Assembly (NCBI GenBank): GCA_003667245.1
Contig: RCNN01000171.1
Coordinates: 1 to 64,000, forward strand
Source: Heterostelium multicystogenum
Lineage: Eukaryota; Evosea; Eumycetozoa; Acytosteliales; Acytosteliaceae
Length of the DNA: 64,000 nucleotides
Reading direction: 5' to 3'
Below the pieces are notes generated by a model, which was not told where the DNA came from, made no database searches, and worked only from the letters and a program-made list of their open reading frames with translations. Each line of letters opens with the position of its first letter. The stretch's first letter is position 1. Both the position numbers and the translations under genes were made by a program. Positions 24,801 through 36,885 of the stretch are shown here, one piece after another.

Positions 24801-26994
24801 AATTCCAAAAGAGGCTTAAACACAAAGCTTGCCCATTTTAAAAAAAAAATGACCTGCGCTGTCAGTGTGCAATTCATTCCACTCTTTTTATTTTAAATCA
24901 ATATTAAAATTGAATAAATCAGCAACTTCTCACTGATTTTCAAAACAATCAAAAACCTAATTTGAAACCTTTAAACATCTTACAATTTAATTTAAATTAA
25001 ATATATATTATTGTTGTTATTATTGTTAATTGATTGCACTTCATTTAAATTCATTCAGTCATCAAATTAAGTTTATTATAACCACCAATAACAACCAACC
25101 ATTATTCCTCACAAGAACAACAACAACACTTCAATTCAATCAACAATAACCATATCGGTCCACTCTCCAACAATCAAATCATTCTTTCATTTTTTGAAGT
25201 CATTAAAGTAATGAAAAGTTAGTTAGCACACAGCACCAATAATAATCTTCCCTTTTAATTAATTATTAATTAAATATATTATAGATAGCAAGTAGTTTGA
25301 CACCAATCAATCTGATAAACATCAAATAGTAATTGTTATTTATCACTTCCAACCAACAATAATCATTATAATATATATTGTAAATATCAAATATCACAAT
25401 TACATTACTTGTATAACTACAAATTGTAAGATGGTTTTAAATATCTTTTATATTGGCATCTTCATCTTTTCATCACAAAGATCTTTTTGTTTTTTTTTTT
25501 CCAAAAACAGAATCATATTTTTCCTTAAAAACAAATTTTCCAACTTGGAAGGAAACAAGCAACAGACCAATTCAAACTTCCATCTATTCATTTGTATAGC
25601 TGTGTTTATTTGATAATAAATCCAAACAATTTTATATGTAGTTTGAGAAGTTACACAAAATTTCTTATAAAAGATCTTTTTGTAATTTAGAAAACTTTGG
25701 CTTGTTGTTGATCCATGAAAAACAAAAAACACAAAATTCAAACCATTTTTTTTTGTATTCTACATGGTTTGAACACAAGTGTACATGTGCCTCCTCAATT
25801 TCTTTGATTTATAAATATCAATTGAATGGCGCTTGTCACACCACGAGTTCGATTCCAAATAGATATTTTCGATTGATTCATCAATCAAACAACCTTTACA
25901 CACTGATTGGAGAGATCTATCTCTTTGGAAACCAATCACCAATATTTTATTATTGAATTGACCATTCATATAGGTTGAATTCAATCATTTGAAACATTAA
26001 AGCTATAATGTTTGATCGATCGAGGTATCTCCAACTGTAACTGTATTGGATCGATCAATGACAATCATTTCCACTTCCCCCTCATAAGTTGCTTGTTGAC
26101 ATTTCAGGTGTTTAAAGTCAATTTTACATTTGTTTTGTTCTTCATATTATCATAACAACAATAGAAATTACACAGTTTTAAATCAAACAGATAAAAATTA
26201 ACAAACAGCCAAACCACAACAACAACACACTTACTGCTTTAAAGAAAAGCAACATTATCATCATCAACACATATCAAAAGGTTGATGTCTGTTTAATTTG
26301 AAGACTTATGCTACGACCATTAAGGTGTTGTTTAGTGTGATTGGAATTGCTCAAATGTTTGATTCCATACGTTTGTGGTTATCTAGAGTGTAATTGACCA
26401 CATCATCTTAATCTATTGACGTTAAACTTTATTGCTTAGTTCTACTTTGTTCCTTTAAACACTAAACACTCATGATTTTGTTTGCTTATTGGATGTCGCC
26501 CTTCCAACATAGTTGTTTATTCTTTGACATCAAAGTTAATTGATTAATCACTAGGAACAATTAATGTTTAATCAATCAAAACACAATCACACACAACTAA
26601 CACTAATCACAAAACACACCAAAAAACCACACACAATCAAAATTCCAGCCAGTTAAACACAATCAATATTGTACACACACATCAATCAAAACACCCAACA
26701 CACACCTACACACAACAACAAAACTAGGAGGAACTTAATTTTAAGGATATTCTTACTTTCTTTCCTGTATTTCTTTGTTTTTGATTTTTTGTTTTTGATT
26801 TTAAAACAGACAATAACGAATTCAACAATAACCTCTTGAATATGTAATTGACAACATCATCCAGCCCTCACCACAACTAATGGATCAACAACAGCCTCAC
26901 CACCACCACCACCACCACCATCAATAGCATAAAGCTGGCCTGCTTATTTTAACTATCTTTTTGTTCATATTTGTTTATTTCAACAACAAATTAT

Positions 26995-27025
<31 letters not shown>

Positions 27026-27916
27026 AAATTTGAAATTCTACAATCAATCTTCTATCACCAACCAACTCGGCTCAATTAAACATATATCTCACTTGCTGTT
27101 GTTATTGTAGTTGTTGTTTTAAAACAATAAATATATTATTTGTAGATTAATTTTAAATCACAAAAGCATCATCAACATCATCGACATCTCCACTTTCAAA
27201 TTACAATCTTCTTTTAAAATCAATCAAATTCAAATTCAAATCCACTCTTTACCAATCAAATAATTTTAAATCTTCTTTCTTTAATTATCTCTAATTTCTT
27301 CACATTAATCTTTTACCATCGTTCATCTTAACTTCAACATTTCACATTGAAATTTCGCATTGGAAATTATTCCAATTCAACACTGTTATTAATAATCCAT
27401 CTCTTTCCTTAACCAAAATAGATTACTGAAAAAAGCAGGATCAAATAATAATCCAGTTTTTTTGGCCCTTTAATATTATCAACTTGTACTTTTACAACCT
27501 GCAATCGCTTTTTTAGAAACGGTATATCCTTCCTAAAAATTATAACATTTCCAACCAGAAAAACTGTACATATAGTCTCGTTAACCAACAACCAATCAAC
27601 CAACAATCAATCTATCTAACGCATTCAATTAGCTATCCAACATTAGCAATAAGCAATCAATAAGCTACTCCAAATAATATCAAATTGTTCCCTGTAAAAT
27701 ATATTAACTTAAACGTGTAAGTCAATTGGAATTGAATGAACAATAACATTGAATTTGAAATTAATATTTTGTTTAACAGCCAGTATTTATTTGTATTTAT
27801 TTACACAAAATCAACAAATATAAAAGGAAACTAAACCTTTCATTTTATATTAATAATCAACTATCGAACCAACCAATTAAAGTTACAATTCGAGCACTAA
27901 ATAGTTACGCGCAAAA
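21834..27916. other. About 6 kb without a recognisable gene
   Basis: Extremely AT-rich sequence between the divergent geranylgeranyl-reductase and Myb genes. Short open frames (for example 22711-22896, 24483-24801, 25448-25741) lack coding composition and similarity. The last few kilobases are rich in CAAC/CACAAC/ATCA words and A/T homopolymers (for example CA-rich 26570-26710 and a (CAC)n tract near 26901-26921), as in long 5' leaders and promoters of dictyostelid developmental regulators. I see no tRNA or known small RNA. The region may hold non-coding RNA or enhancers for the Myb gene. Confidence 0.5.
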
Positions 27917-29719
27917 ATGAATCCCCATATCAAAGGTTATCCAGATCCCTATGAATATTGTGGATCTTCACCATCACCACCCAATATTTATTCGCCAATA
28001 TTCAGACCAATGTACCCTTTTCACTATTCATCCAACCGTTATATGGATCAACCAGGTGACGAAGAGCCATTAGAGTCAAAGATGATGCCATATTATGAGC
28101 AAACACAAAGATTTCTTGGACGTATCCAGTACCTAGAGGAGGAAATCAACCGAAAGAAAGATACCATTGATGGCTTACAACACCAACTCTCAAAATATGA
28201 GCAAGAGCGTCAAGCTGAGAAGAAAAAACAATCCCGTTATTGGACACCAGATGAGCACCACCGTTTCTTAGAAGCCCTCAGCAAGTATGGTCATCGTGAT
28301 GTAAAGTCAATTGCATCACATGTCGGTACCAGAAATCCAACACAAGTCAGAACACATGCACAAAAATATTTTTTGAGGATCGACAGGGAGCGTCAGCGTA
28401 AGATGGAGAGCAAAGAGTCTGATAAGGACGAAAGAAATAATGATGAGTGGCTCAAAGAAGATTATGGTGAAGACGTAGATAGTCCAACTCTTTATTCAAA
28501 CTGTTCACCAGGTGCCTTAACACCAAGCAATCCATTCTCTGGTCAAAATTCACCAAACATTAAAAGAAAGGTAAGATCATATCATCAATACAAATCATGC
28601 TAATATCTAATAGTAACTAATGGAATATAAATTTTATACAGAGAGAAACTGTACTTATTACCGCATCACAGGCTAAAAATGCCCAAATGTATAAAGATGC
28701 CGTGCTTTCTGCAATGCCATCCGGATGGACAGCAATGGACTATGAATATTTTTCAAGAGGTTTAATTTCATTTATTGATCAAGATGATGTAAGTTCATTT
28801 TCAACAGCTCAATAGGTGGTCAAAATCTAATACAATCTCTATCCTATAAATTTAGACACATACATTATTTAAAATGATAAAAGAACAATTTTTGATGCAT
28901 CATACAATTGAAACTATAGAATTGGCATACAAGGCATTCCATAAAGCAGTAAATCAAAAGCCAAAAGAAATCAATCCCAATTCACCTGGAGGAAGTAACT
29001 CCATTACACCAAACAACAGCAACTCAAACATTCCAAATTCACCACAAACCTCACTTTCACCAAATTTATCTGCTCCTAATCTTAATTTATCTTTACCCTC
29101 CAATAGCAACAGTAATAATAATATGAATGCAAACAACAGTAGTACAAATAATTCAAATAATAATACACCAGAGCCAACATCACCAACACACTCTTCACGT
29201 TCCCCTTCGCTTGTTAAGCGAAGAGTTCCACCACCTGTAAATGTTAGTCGTCCCGAGTATCCAGTTGGTCAAATGCCACAGGGTCCAGCACCATCTCCAT
29301 CATCAATGTATGGTGGTGGAATGACCTATTTAGGTGGACCAAATGGTTCTCCACCTATGGGAATGATTCACCAACTTTCCCATCTGCATCCATCGTCACC
29401 CTCAACACCATCATTGTGGCCACGCCACTATGGTGACATGAGACGTTTGGAAGCACCCCCATCCTCATTGATGACACCACCCGGAGCACCAGGATTCTTC
29501 ATGGGACCACATCCATCTTCTTTGATGATGATGGAGCACCATGTACCAGGAGATGATACACCCAATGGAAACCCCAATGGACACGGACCATGGCCATCAC
29601 CCTACCACCTCGAAGCGCCAAACGGTGCCAATTGGAGTATGAATCACACAATTTCCGCTCTTTCGAATACCAATCTTAATAATTCTTCTTCATCATCTTT
29701 AGGAGTTAGCACAGATTAA
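27917..29719 (+). CDS. SHAQKYF-class Myb-like transcription factor
   Basis: Intact three-exon gene: 27917-28570, 28642-28788 and 28856-29719. Both introns are GT...AG and phase 0; the product is 554 residues. Residues 50-110 form a charged coiled coil (QYLEEEINRKKDTIDGLQHQL). The single Myb repeat follows: SRYWTPDEHHRFLEALSKYG, RDVKSIASHVGTRNPTQVRTHAQKYFLRI. The VRTHAQKYF helix marks the SHAQKYF class, which binds GATA-like boxes in plants and dictyostelids. Exons 2 and 3 add a conserved-looking helical segment (VLITASQAKNAQMYKDAVL, GLISFIDQDDTHTLFKM) and then a low-complexity Asn/Ser/Pro region with a Met/Pro/Gly-rich end. A nuclear regulator role is inferred. Its 6-kb gene-free upstream region suggests complex developmental control. 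Confidence 0.9.
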
Positions 29720-30093
29720 TCAATCAATCAATCAATCAATAATCAATTTTTTTTTTGAACCAAACAAAACAAAACAAAAATCAATCCTTTGTTTATTTAT
29801 TTATTTTTTTAACTCAAACCAACTCTCCTTCAACATCTTCATTAATATTATTTATAACAATCAAATTATAAGTACTACAACTCAAATCTTTCATCCTCAT
29901 CAATCCCCCAACTTTGTAATAAGCCCAAACTTCCTCTTCTCTCTCAATAGTTAGTATATCGAGCAAATAGAAATCTATTAGAATCCAATCCATTCCACAA
30001 CTTTATAACATTGTATATAAACATTATTAATAATATTAACATTTCATGAATTAGAGTTCATCTTGAGATAATTATTATTTGATGACTTTGTTT
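29720..30093. other. Convergent 3' spacer
   Basis: Spacer between the convergent Myb and coiled-coil genes, with an (AATC)n tract near 29717-29741 and poly-T/A runs. No gene is seen. Confidence 0.5.
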
Positions 30094-32540
30094 TCAATCA
30101 ATTCTGAGTTGTTGATTTATATATTCTATTTCATTTTCGATCCAATCCAATTCATTTTTGTGGAAATCATCTAATGCGGCTGTATCGGCAGATTCGGTCA
30201 ATTGTTGATGTCGTTTCCTCAGATGTTCCAATAGGCATTGATTTGATTTTGTTTCATGATCAACAAGTTGTGTTTCAAAATTTTCCAGTTCACTTGTAAG
30301 TGAGCCAATCAAATTATTGTCAATATCCATTTCTTCTTGTAGTTCTGACAATTTCTGTTTCTTTTCGACCAATTGTTCCTGTTGTTGTTTAATCTCACTC
30401 AATATACTACTGGCTTCTGAGAATTTCTTTGCTGTTTCAACTTAATTATTAACAAAATATTTTTAGTGCTTTGGTCTTTCATAACATACCATCTTTTGCA
30501 ATTTGTTTTGATTGTTCAAGTTGTGGAATGGTTTCCAATATTACATTGATGGAATTCTTTAATAAAACTATATCTTTTTGCCTTGATAACATGGTAGTTT
30601 GTAAACTTTCAATATTTAACTTGATTGATGATGTCTTTTTGTTAATGCTGTAAATTAATAAATTTCAATTAGTGGGGGAAGTTGAGTTGATCATAATAAA
30701 GTGGATTCATACTTTTCAATTGAATTGAAGTGTTCAACCAAATCTTTATAAATGGTATCAATTCTTGCTTGCTGCTCCTTAATGGTTTCAATTGAATCGT
30801 TCACTTGTTTTGTGAACTCTTTATCCTGTTCAAGTAATTCATTGATACTTTTGATGATTTGGAATGATTCATGATTAAATGGATTCAATTTGGTTTCATA
30901 TTGTTCTTTTATCAATGACAGTTCCGCCAACTGCTTGTTCAATGCTTCTTCCTGTTTGCCTAAGTCTTCTTTCTTTTTATCAATTCGCTTATCTTCTTTA
31001 TGGAAGGTCTGTCTAGTTTGTTGAATTTTAATATCTATTTCTCCAATTTGGTTGTCAATTTCCTGTTGTTCATTTCTTTTCTGCTCAAGAAGTCTCAGTA
31101 GCTCGTCTATCTCATTTTGTTTCTCTTGTCTAGCTTGTAGCAATCGTTCCTTTTCAGTAGTTTCAGTTTGTGTTGCTTTTGCCACAAGTTCAGCCAATGA
31201 CGATACACTCTTCTCGAGAAGTTCTTTATCGAGTTGAATGTGGCTTTGTTGGCGACTGACCAATTCCTCTTTTACTGCAATGTCATCCAGTAGATTGGAT
31301 AGCTCAGCATCCACTTCTTGTTTGTAGTCCTCCACTATCTTGTTATGTTTATCTCTAATGATTGTCATTGTATTCATTGAGGTCTGCATGTCTTCCTTGT
31401 AACGATTCGCCAGCTGATCAAGTGACTCACCACCTTCTACATTAGCATTGACCATCTGCATCTTGAACATATCAACTAGCTTCTTCCGCAGCATTAAGGT
31501 ATTCTCCTTCAATTCGAAAATGCTTTGGTCGACCGACTGTGCATGATCAAAGTCATCCTGCTCCATTGCATTTTCCAACTCCAGTTCCAATTGTTTCAGC
31601 TTTTCCGCGTTTTCAGTCAGCTTCTCATTGATAGACCTTCTTTCCACAAACATCTTCTTACAACTATCTTTAATGGACTCCACCGAATATTTAAATATGC
31701 TTTTCTTACTATTATATTCACTTATTAAGTCATTTGTTTGGTTATCACTATTATCACTATTGTCACTATTGTCACTATTGTTATTGTCTTCGAGTCTCTC
31801 CACTTGCGTTCCATTTCCTAATACAACACTATCTGTTTGTAAATCTCTTTCCTCGCCCACTATTTCTACTTTGGCATTATCACTTTCTACAATATCTTTC
31901 TCATCTATTTTGTTGTTTTCTATGTCTGTTTCTCCTTCTACATCAATATTAGGTTTTGTTTCAGGAATATCAAGTTGGTTTGGGATAGTTGTTGGATCAT
32001 TGATAATGGTATATAATGGAGGTATTGGTGGGGGTGATGGTGGAGTATGTTCTTGAATAGAATCATTGTTTTGTTGTTTGTCAGTTGGATCAAGTGACTG
32101 ATCATGACCATCCTCCTCGTCTACCATTCGACCTGGTCTATTAAAGGTAGTCTTTATCTTTTTAATTGATCTTTTCTTCTTTATATCTAATCCAACAAAT
32201 GAGATAACAAAGTTAGGTCAACCGATCTTATCGATATATCTATCATAAACATACCATCATTGTCATTATTCAAGTTTGGAGATGATGATGATGACTGATC
32301 ACTACCATTATTAACTAATGTATTTACATTTGTATTCTTAGTTGATTTTACATTTAAAGATTGAAATAGATTACTTGATTGCTGTTGCTGCTGTTGTTGT
32401 TGTTGCTGTTGTTGTTGTTGTATAGTACTCTCTTGTTGCAATGTAGTTGTTAAAGTGGGTGATGTTGTAATTGTTGTAGTTGGCACTGCTGGAGGTGATT
32501 TCTTCTTGAAGAATAGACCATCTAGATTGAATGATGCCAT
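30094..32540 (-). CDS. Long coiled-coil protein of unknown function
   Basis: Four exons, 32255-32540, 30713-32186, 30490-30647 and 30094-30440, splice with exact phasing into 754 residues without a frame break. The N-terminus (MASFNLDGLFFKKKSPPAVP) is followed by a Thr-rich stretch and a Q-run (about 14 Gln), then Asn/Ser-rich and acidic linker sequence with a PPSPPPIPPL motif. From about residue 260 to the end the protein is almost pure heptad coiled coil (for example NEKLTENAEKLKQLELELE, EIDELLRLLEQKRNEQQEI, DKRIDKKKEDLGKQEEALN). There is no motor, kinase or SMC-type ATPase motif. It could be a cytoskeletal or tethering protein. I do not recognise a specific family. Confidence 0.75.
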
Positions 32541-32858
32541 TGCTTTTTGTTTATATTATATGTATAATTATACCGAATAATAATCTAAAACAATGATTGT
32601 CAATCATCAATCAAATTATAATTATGTTCATGAACAAGCTGCAAATTGAATTTTTAATTTAAAAAGTATCGTGGTTGTCGATATGCCGACTTGCTTTGCA
32701 TATTGAGATTCAATCCAATCTGCATAACAATTAATATGATCTAATAAATCGAGTTTTACTTGTTTATTATTATTAATTTTATGGATCTGTTTAGTTGTAT
32801 TTTGGTATTTATCATCAAATGAATATAATGTGAGGCATACTTTGTAAAGCTATATCGT
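32541..32858. other. Intergenic, AT-rich
   Basis: Short spacer between the start of the coiled-coil gene and the 3' end of CCDC47. No gene is seen. Confidence 0.5.
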
Positions 32859-34263
32859 TTAACCAATGATGACTCTTCCCTTTTGTTGTTTCTTTCTCAA
32901 TTCTTTCTTGTATTCTTTCTCATCTCTCTTTCTTTGTTCTTCTGGAGTGAGCTTGGCAATCTTTTCTTTTTCTTTCTGTTCTTTTTCATATTTCTTCTTT
33001 TGGGCGGCCTCTTGTCTTTCGAGATGGGCTTGCTTAAAGATAGCTTCACGTTCCTTCTCTCTAAGTTTTTCAGCTTTAATCTTGTACTATATATTGGTAA
33101 TTGTTGTTAGTGATATTGCTCTTAGGTTGGTCAGTCGATGATTTTGTTGCTAACTTACATTCTTTGGAAGTGAGGTCGATGCAAGATAATCAATGAAATA
33201 CAAAGACATCAAAGTCAATTGATGAATATTATCGATATCCTTAAGTTTTGGTATCTTAAATGAGAATGAAAGTGTCTTTGGACTAATTGTAAGATTAGTA
33301 GATTAATATTATGTCAATGATCAAATAAGTAACAAAGAATTTAGTCAACATACTACTTTGGATTGATTAAAGAATGATCGGTGAAATGCATAGACTCGAA
33401 ATAGCTCTCGTATTTGTTGAGTACAGAGACAACCTCTGGTTTCAAAAGGAGTGATGGTAAACATTCTGTATCACCCAATACAGTGTAAGAATCGCTAAGT
33501 TGGAGTGGTGGTGTTTGTTTTGAAGCGAATAGTTCCTATATTATTCATGATCATTAGTAATCTTCGTAATGCAATCATTCATTCCAATTAATCTTGTAGT
33601 AGATCATACAATATCCTTATTGTTTTCTCTGAATGATTTGAGTGCTTTGTTCTTGATCACAGCAAAGATGATTGGTTCCATAACTTCGTTATTCATTGCT
33701 ACTTCGATAGTCTATATAAATGTTAGTAGGTTGGACGTTGATAGTTCAGTTTTAGCAGAGGTACATACAACACGATCTGGATCAGAGTAACCAACGAGAT
33801 CCATGATGACGCTGAATAGGTCTTGACGCTTCTTCAAGGTGAGTGTGATGAGAGCACCATGGCAATTGATACGACCAGTGCATGTGAAAGTGTAGGTATT
33901 TGGGTCAACTTTAACAATGACATAGGAATCTTTATCTCCAAGGTAGGAGAAGTTATTCTCGAATGTCTTACGGAATCTTCTTCCCCAGACAGTGACCAAC
34001 TCCTGGTTGGTTTTCTTACCGATGAAGTAGTTAATAATGTAGAGGGCAATGAATATGATGAATCCAATCTCCATGTAGTAGTGTGTTTGTTTCTTGACGG
34101 CTGGTGCAACCTTCTCGGTGGTGCTTTGTGTTGATTCTCCGCTGTTGTCAGTCTCGGCTTCGTTTGTATTCTCTGAGTTTTGAGCGCCATCGTTCAGGTT
34201 TGCATAGCCTGCGTTATCGTAATTATCAATTCCTTCGAATTCATCTTCATCGTAATCGACCAT
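32859..34263 (-). CDS. ccdc47: CCDC47 homologue (PAT complex / ER translocon chaperone subunit)
   Basis: Five exons in phase: 33769-34263, 33610-33711, 33354-33535, 33159-33282 and 32859-33086; 376 residues, intact. The N-terminus is acidic (MVDYDEDEFEG...). A single transmembrane helix follows (YYMEIGFIIFIALYIINYFIG), then the conserved block GKKTNQELVTVWGRRFRKTF, FSYLGDKDSYVIVKVDPN and the C-terminal coiled coil rich in Lys/Glu (EKLREKEREAIFKQAHLER, KIAKLTPEEQRKRDEKE). Order and composition match CCDC47, the ER membrane protein that with Asterix forms the PAT complex for multipass protein insertion and calcium homeostasis. It is shorter than the human protein (483 residues), mainly at the N-terminus, and a signal peptide is not evident. 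Confidence 0.88.
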
Positions 34264-35081
34264 ATGCTTATTACCAATATTCTAATAGTGATATCCACGG
34301 CAAGAGTTACAAGAGTAAGAATCAACTTGAATGGGTATTCATCGGATTATTAGTTAGTTTTCATTCGATACTTACAACTTGAGAATAAGTTAGACTTATT
34401 AAGAGAGTTGAAACCAATACTACAACAAGTAGCAATGATGTTTTATTGAATAGTTTTTATCATTTTATTATATAGATATAGATATATATATTGTAATATC
34501 TAGATAAATCTATTTAGAATGATAAAGACTAAAGTTTGAACTTCACAAAATTTGAAGTTAAAAATTCATATTTTTCTGAAACTTTAAGTCACCAAACCAG
34601 ACAACTACAAAGGAGAAGTGGAAGAGAGGAGAGAACTTAGATTCAATCATTCAGTATACCATTTGTTGTTGAAAAGAAATATGTTGACTACAGATAACAA
34701 GAACGACAAGAAAAATCTCTATCATTAAGAGACCATAAATTAAAATTATAACAATATAAATATGTATGTGCATGATGCACATATTATTACTAATCTCATT
34801 TTATTCATATGAATCTTTTATATTTACTTTCAAACAAAGTAAAGTATAGTACATGTATTTAATCAAATATTATAACTGTATGATGATAAACTGGTTACAC
34901 CAAAACAAATTCAAATTTGATGTTCAAGATGTGGAATGTGAACAACAAAACACCAATTTATTTTTTTACACCTGCAAGCAAATTAAATAATTAATAGTGT
35001 TTTTTTTGCATATTTATATTTTTATTGTAGTATACATTATTTTTAGTAGAGTCGCTTATATATATATCATATCATAACATC
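34264..35081. other. Divergent promoter region (ccdc47 / GlmM-like gene)
   Basis: About 0.8 kb between divergent start codons at 34263 and 35082, containing both promoters. A T8 run at 35000-35007 and a TA-rich patch at 35057-35067 precede the plus-strand ATG, a typical dictyostelid core-promoter layout. Confidence 0.45.
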
Positions 35082-36483
35082 ATGAGTTTAATTAGAACTA
35101 TATCAGGTGTTAGAGGTGTCATCGGTGAGACGCTCTCACCTGAGGTCATTGTACAACACATCGCTGCTTTTACTATGATGCTGGAGGGAAAATTGTATAA
35201 TCAGAAGACCCAGAGAATTGTTGTTGGTCGTGATTCTCGTGTCTCTGGTCCATGGATTGAAAGACTGGTCGTCGGTACCCTCTCTGCATGCGGTTATCAC
35301 GTCTATCAGATCGGCATTGCTACGACACCAACTGTGCAGTTTATGACGACCGAACTGAAGTGCGCGGGTGGTATCGTCATCACAAGCAGCCACAACCCCG
35401 TCGAGTGGAACGGTCTGAAATTCATTGGTCCAGACGGCCTGTTCATCTCACCAGAGGCATGCGAAGCATTGTTCAAGTTGGCCGATGAAAAGATCCCAAT
35501 GTCTCGTTACCCCAAGTATGACAAGATCGGTAGCATCGAGGTGATTGATGATGCTAACAAGAAGCACTTGGACGCCATCTATGCACTTCCATTTATCAAC
35601 ATTGAGAAGATTCGTGCTCAACACTTTAGATGTTGCTTGGATACTGTCAATGGTGCTGGTGGTCCCATCATGCGTGAGCTATGTCACAAATTGGATATTG
35701 AAATCGTGGATGGACTCAACATGGAACCAACTGGGCTATTCGCTCATACTCCAGAGCCCAATTCCCGCCAATCTTTCACAGCTTTGTCAATCCGTCATCA
35801 AACACAAAGTGGATTTTGGAATTGCAGTGGACCCAGATGTGGATCGTTGTGTGTTTATTGATGAACATGGAGTTCCACTTGGAGAGGAATATACATTGGC
35901 AATGGCAGTTGAATTTATGCTTGGCGACGTTGGTCGTCGTGGAGTTGTAGCGAAAAACCTTTCATCATCTCGTGCCAACGATGATATCGCTAAAAAGTAT
36001 GATTCTCGTGTAGTATGCGCTCCTGTCGGAGAAATTCAAGTAGCTCAATGCATGTTGCGTGAGAATGCCGTCATTGGTGGTGAGGGTAATGGTGGTGTCA
36101 TGCTGCCAGACATCCACATTGGTCGTGATGCACCAGTAGCTGCCGCTCTTGCCTTCCAGTTGATGGCCAATCGTGGCATTCGTAAGATTTCAGATATCAA
36201 AAAGACACTCCCACAATATGAGATTGTCAAGCTCAAAGCTGCCATCGAGGGATTGGATCCAGATGCCATTTTGAATGACTATAAAACAGAGTATCGTGAC
36301 AAAAAGGGTGTATTGATCAACGAAGATGATGGTTTGAAAATCGATGCACCAGAGTGGTGGGTTCATCTTCGAAAATCAAACACTGAACATATAATCCGTG
36401 TCATTGCAGAGGCCAAAGATCTGGAGTTGGCCACTTCAATCGCTGCAAAATTCATTCAAGAGATTGAATCAAAGAGAAAATAG
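35082..36483 (+). CDS. Phosphoglucosamine/phosphomannomutase family enzyme (GlmM-like)
   Basis: Alpha-D-phosphohexomutase moving phosphate between C1 and C6 of a hexose or hexosamine phosphate. The ATG at 35082 gives MSLIRTISGVRGVIGETLSP. Catalytic loops in order: active-site serine in ITSSHNPVEWNGLKF, metal-binding DPDVDRCVF, sugar-specificity GGEGNGGVM, and the C-terminal phosphate-binding RKSNTEHIIRV. GEGNGG in place of GEESGH or GEQSGH resembles bacterial-type members rather than classical eukaryotic PGM1, PMM2 or PGM3, which suggests either an old paralogue or bacterial transfer; this needs a tree. One extra A near 35763 breaks the frame between HTPEP and IPANLSQL. The rest is open, giving about 466 residues, normal for the family. 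No intron is seen. Confidence 0.88.
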
Positions 36484-36797
36484 CTATTGGGTCTACTGAA
36501 ATAAAAGTGATTAATTAATTAAACAATAATATGGTGATCAGGAACTTGTTTCCAAAAGTATCAATAGCTGTAGTATTGAAAATGCAATGAGTATCTTTGG
36601 TGGATGTCATTTTTTTTAAATATTCCTTAAAGACTGATGATTTGATAATATTCAACCAATCTATCTGAATAACGTTATTCATCTGAAAAAAATAATTCTT
36701 TATCAATTTTGATCCAAAATAAGTTGGACCCTTTCTAAATATCTACCAACCCAATCAAAAACAACCAACTTTGTTTTTTCATTTGAAGAATCAAAAT
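36484..36797. other. Intergenic with a possible 55-codon minus-strand frame
   Basis: A short minus-strand frame from ATG 36682 to 36515 reads MNNVIQIDWLNIIKSSVF..., which looks somewhat like an F-box-like or ankyrin-family start. It is too short to call a gene and may be a remnant. Confidence 0.25.
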
Positions 36798-36807
36798 ATG
36801 GATCAAC

Positions 36808-36885
<78 letters not shown>

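Noticed and set aside
24483..24801. Overlapping plus-strand ORFs of 67 and 85 codons
   Set aside because: Low-complexity His/Thr and Leu/Phe runs from CA and T repeats, with no conserved motif.
31628..32056. 142-codon plus-strand ORF
   Set aside because: Antisense of acidic and coiled-coil coding sequence; Leu/Ser-rich composition is the mirror of the real exon.
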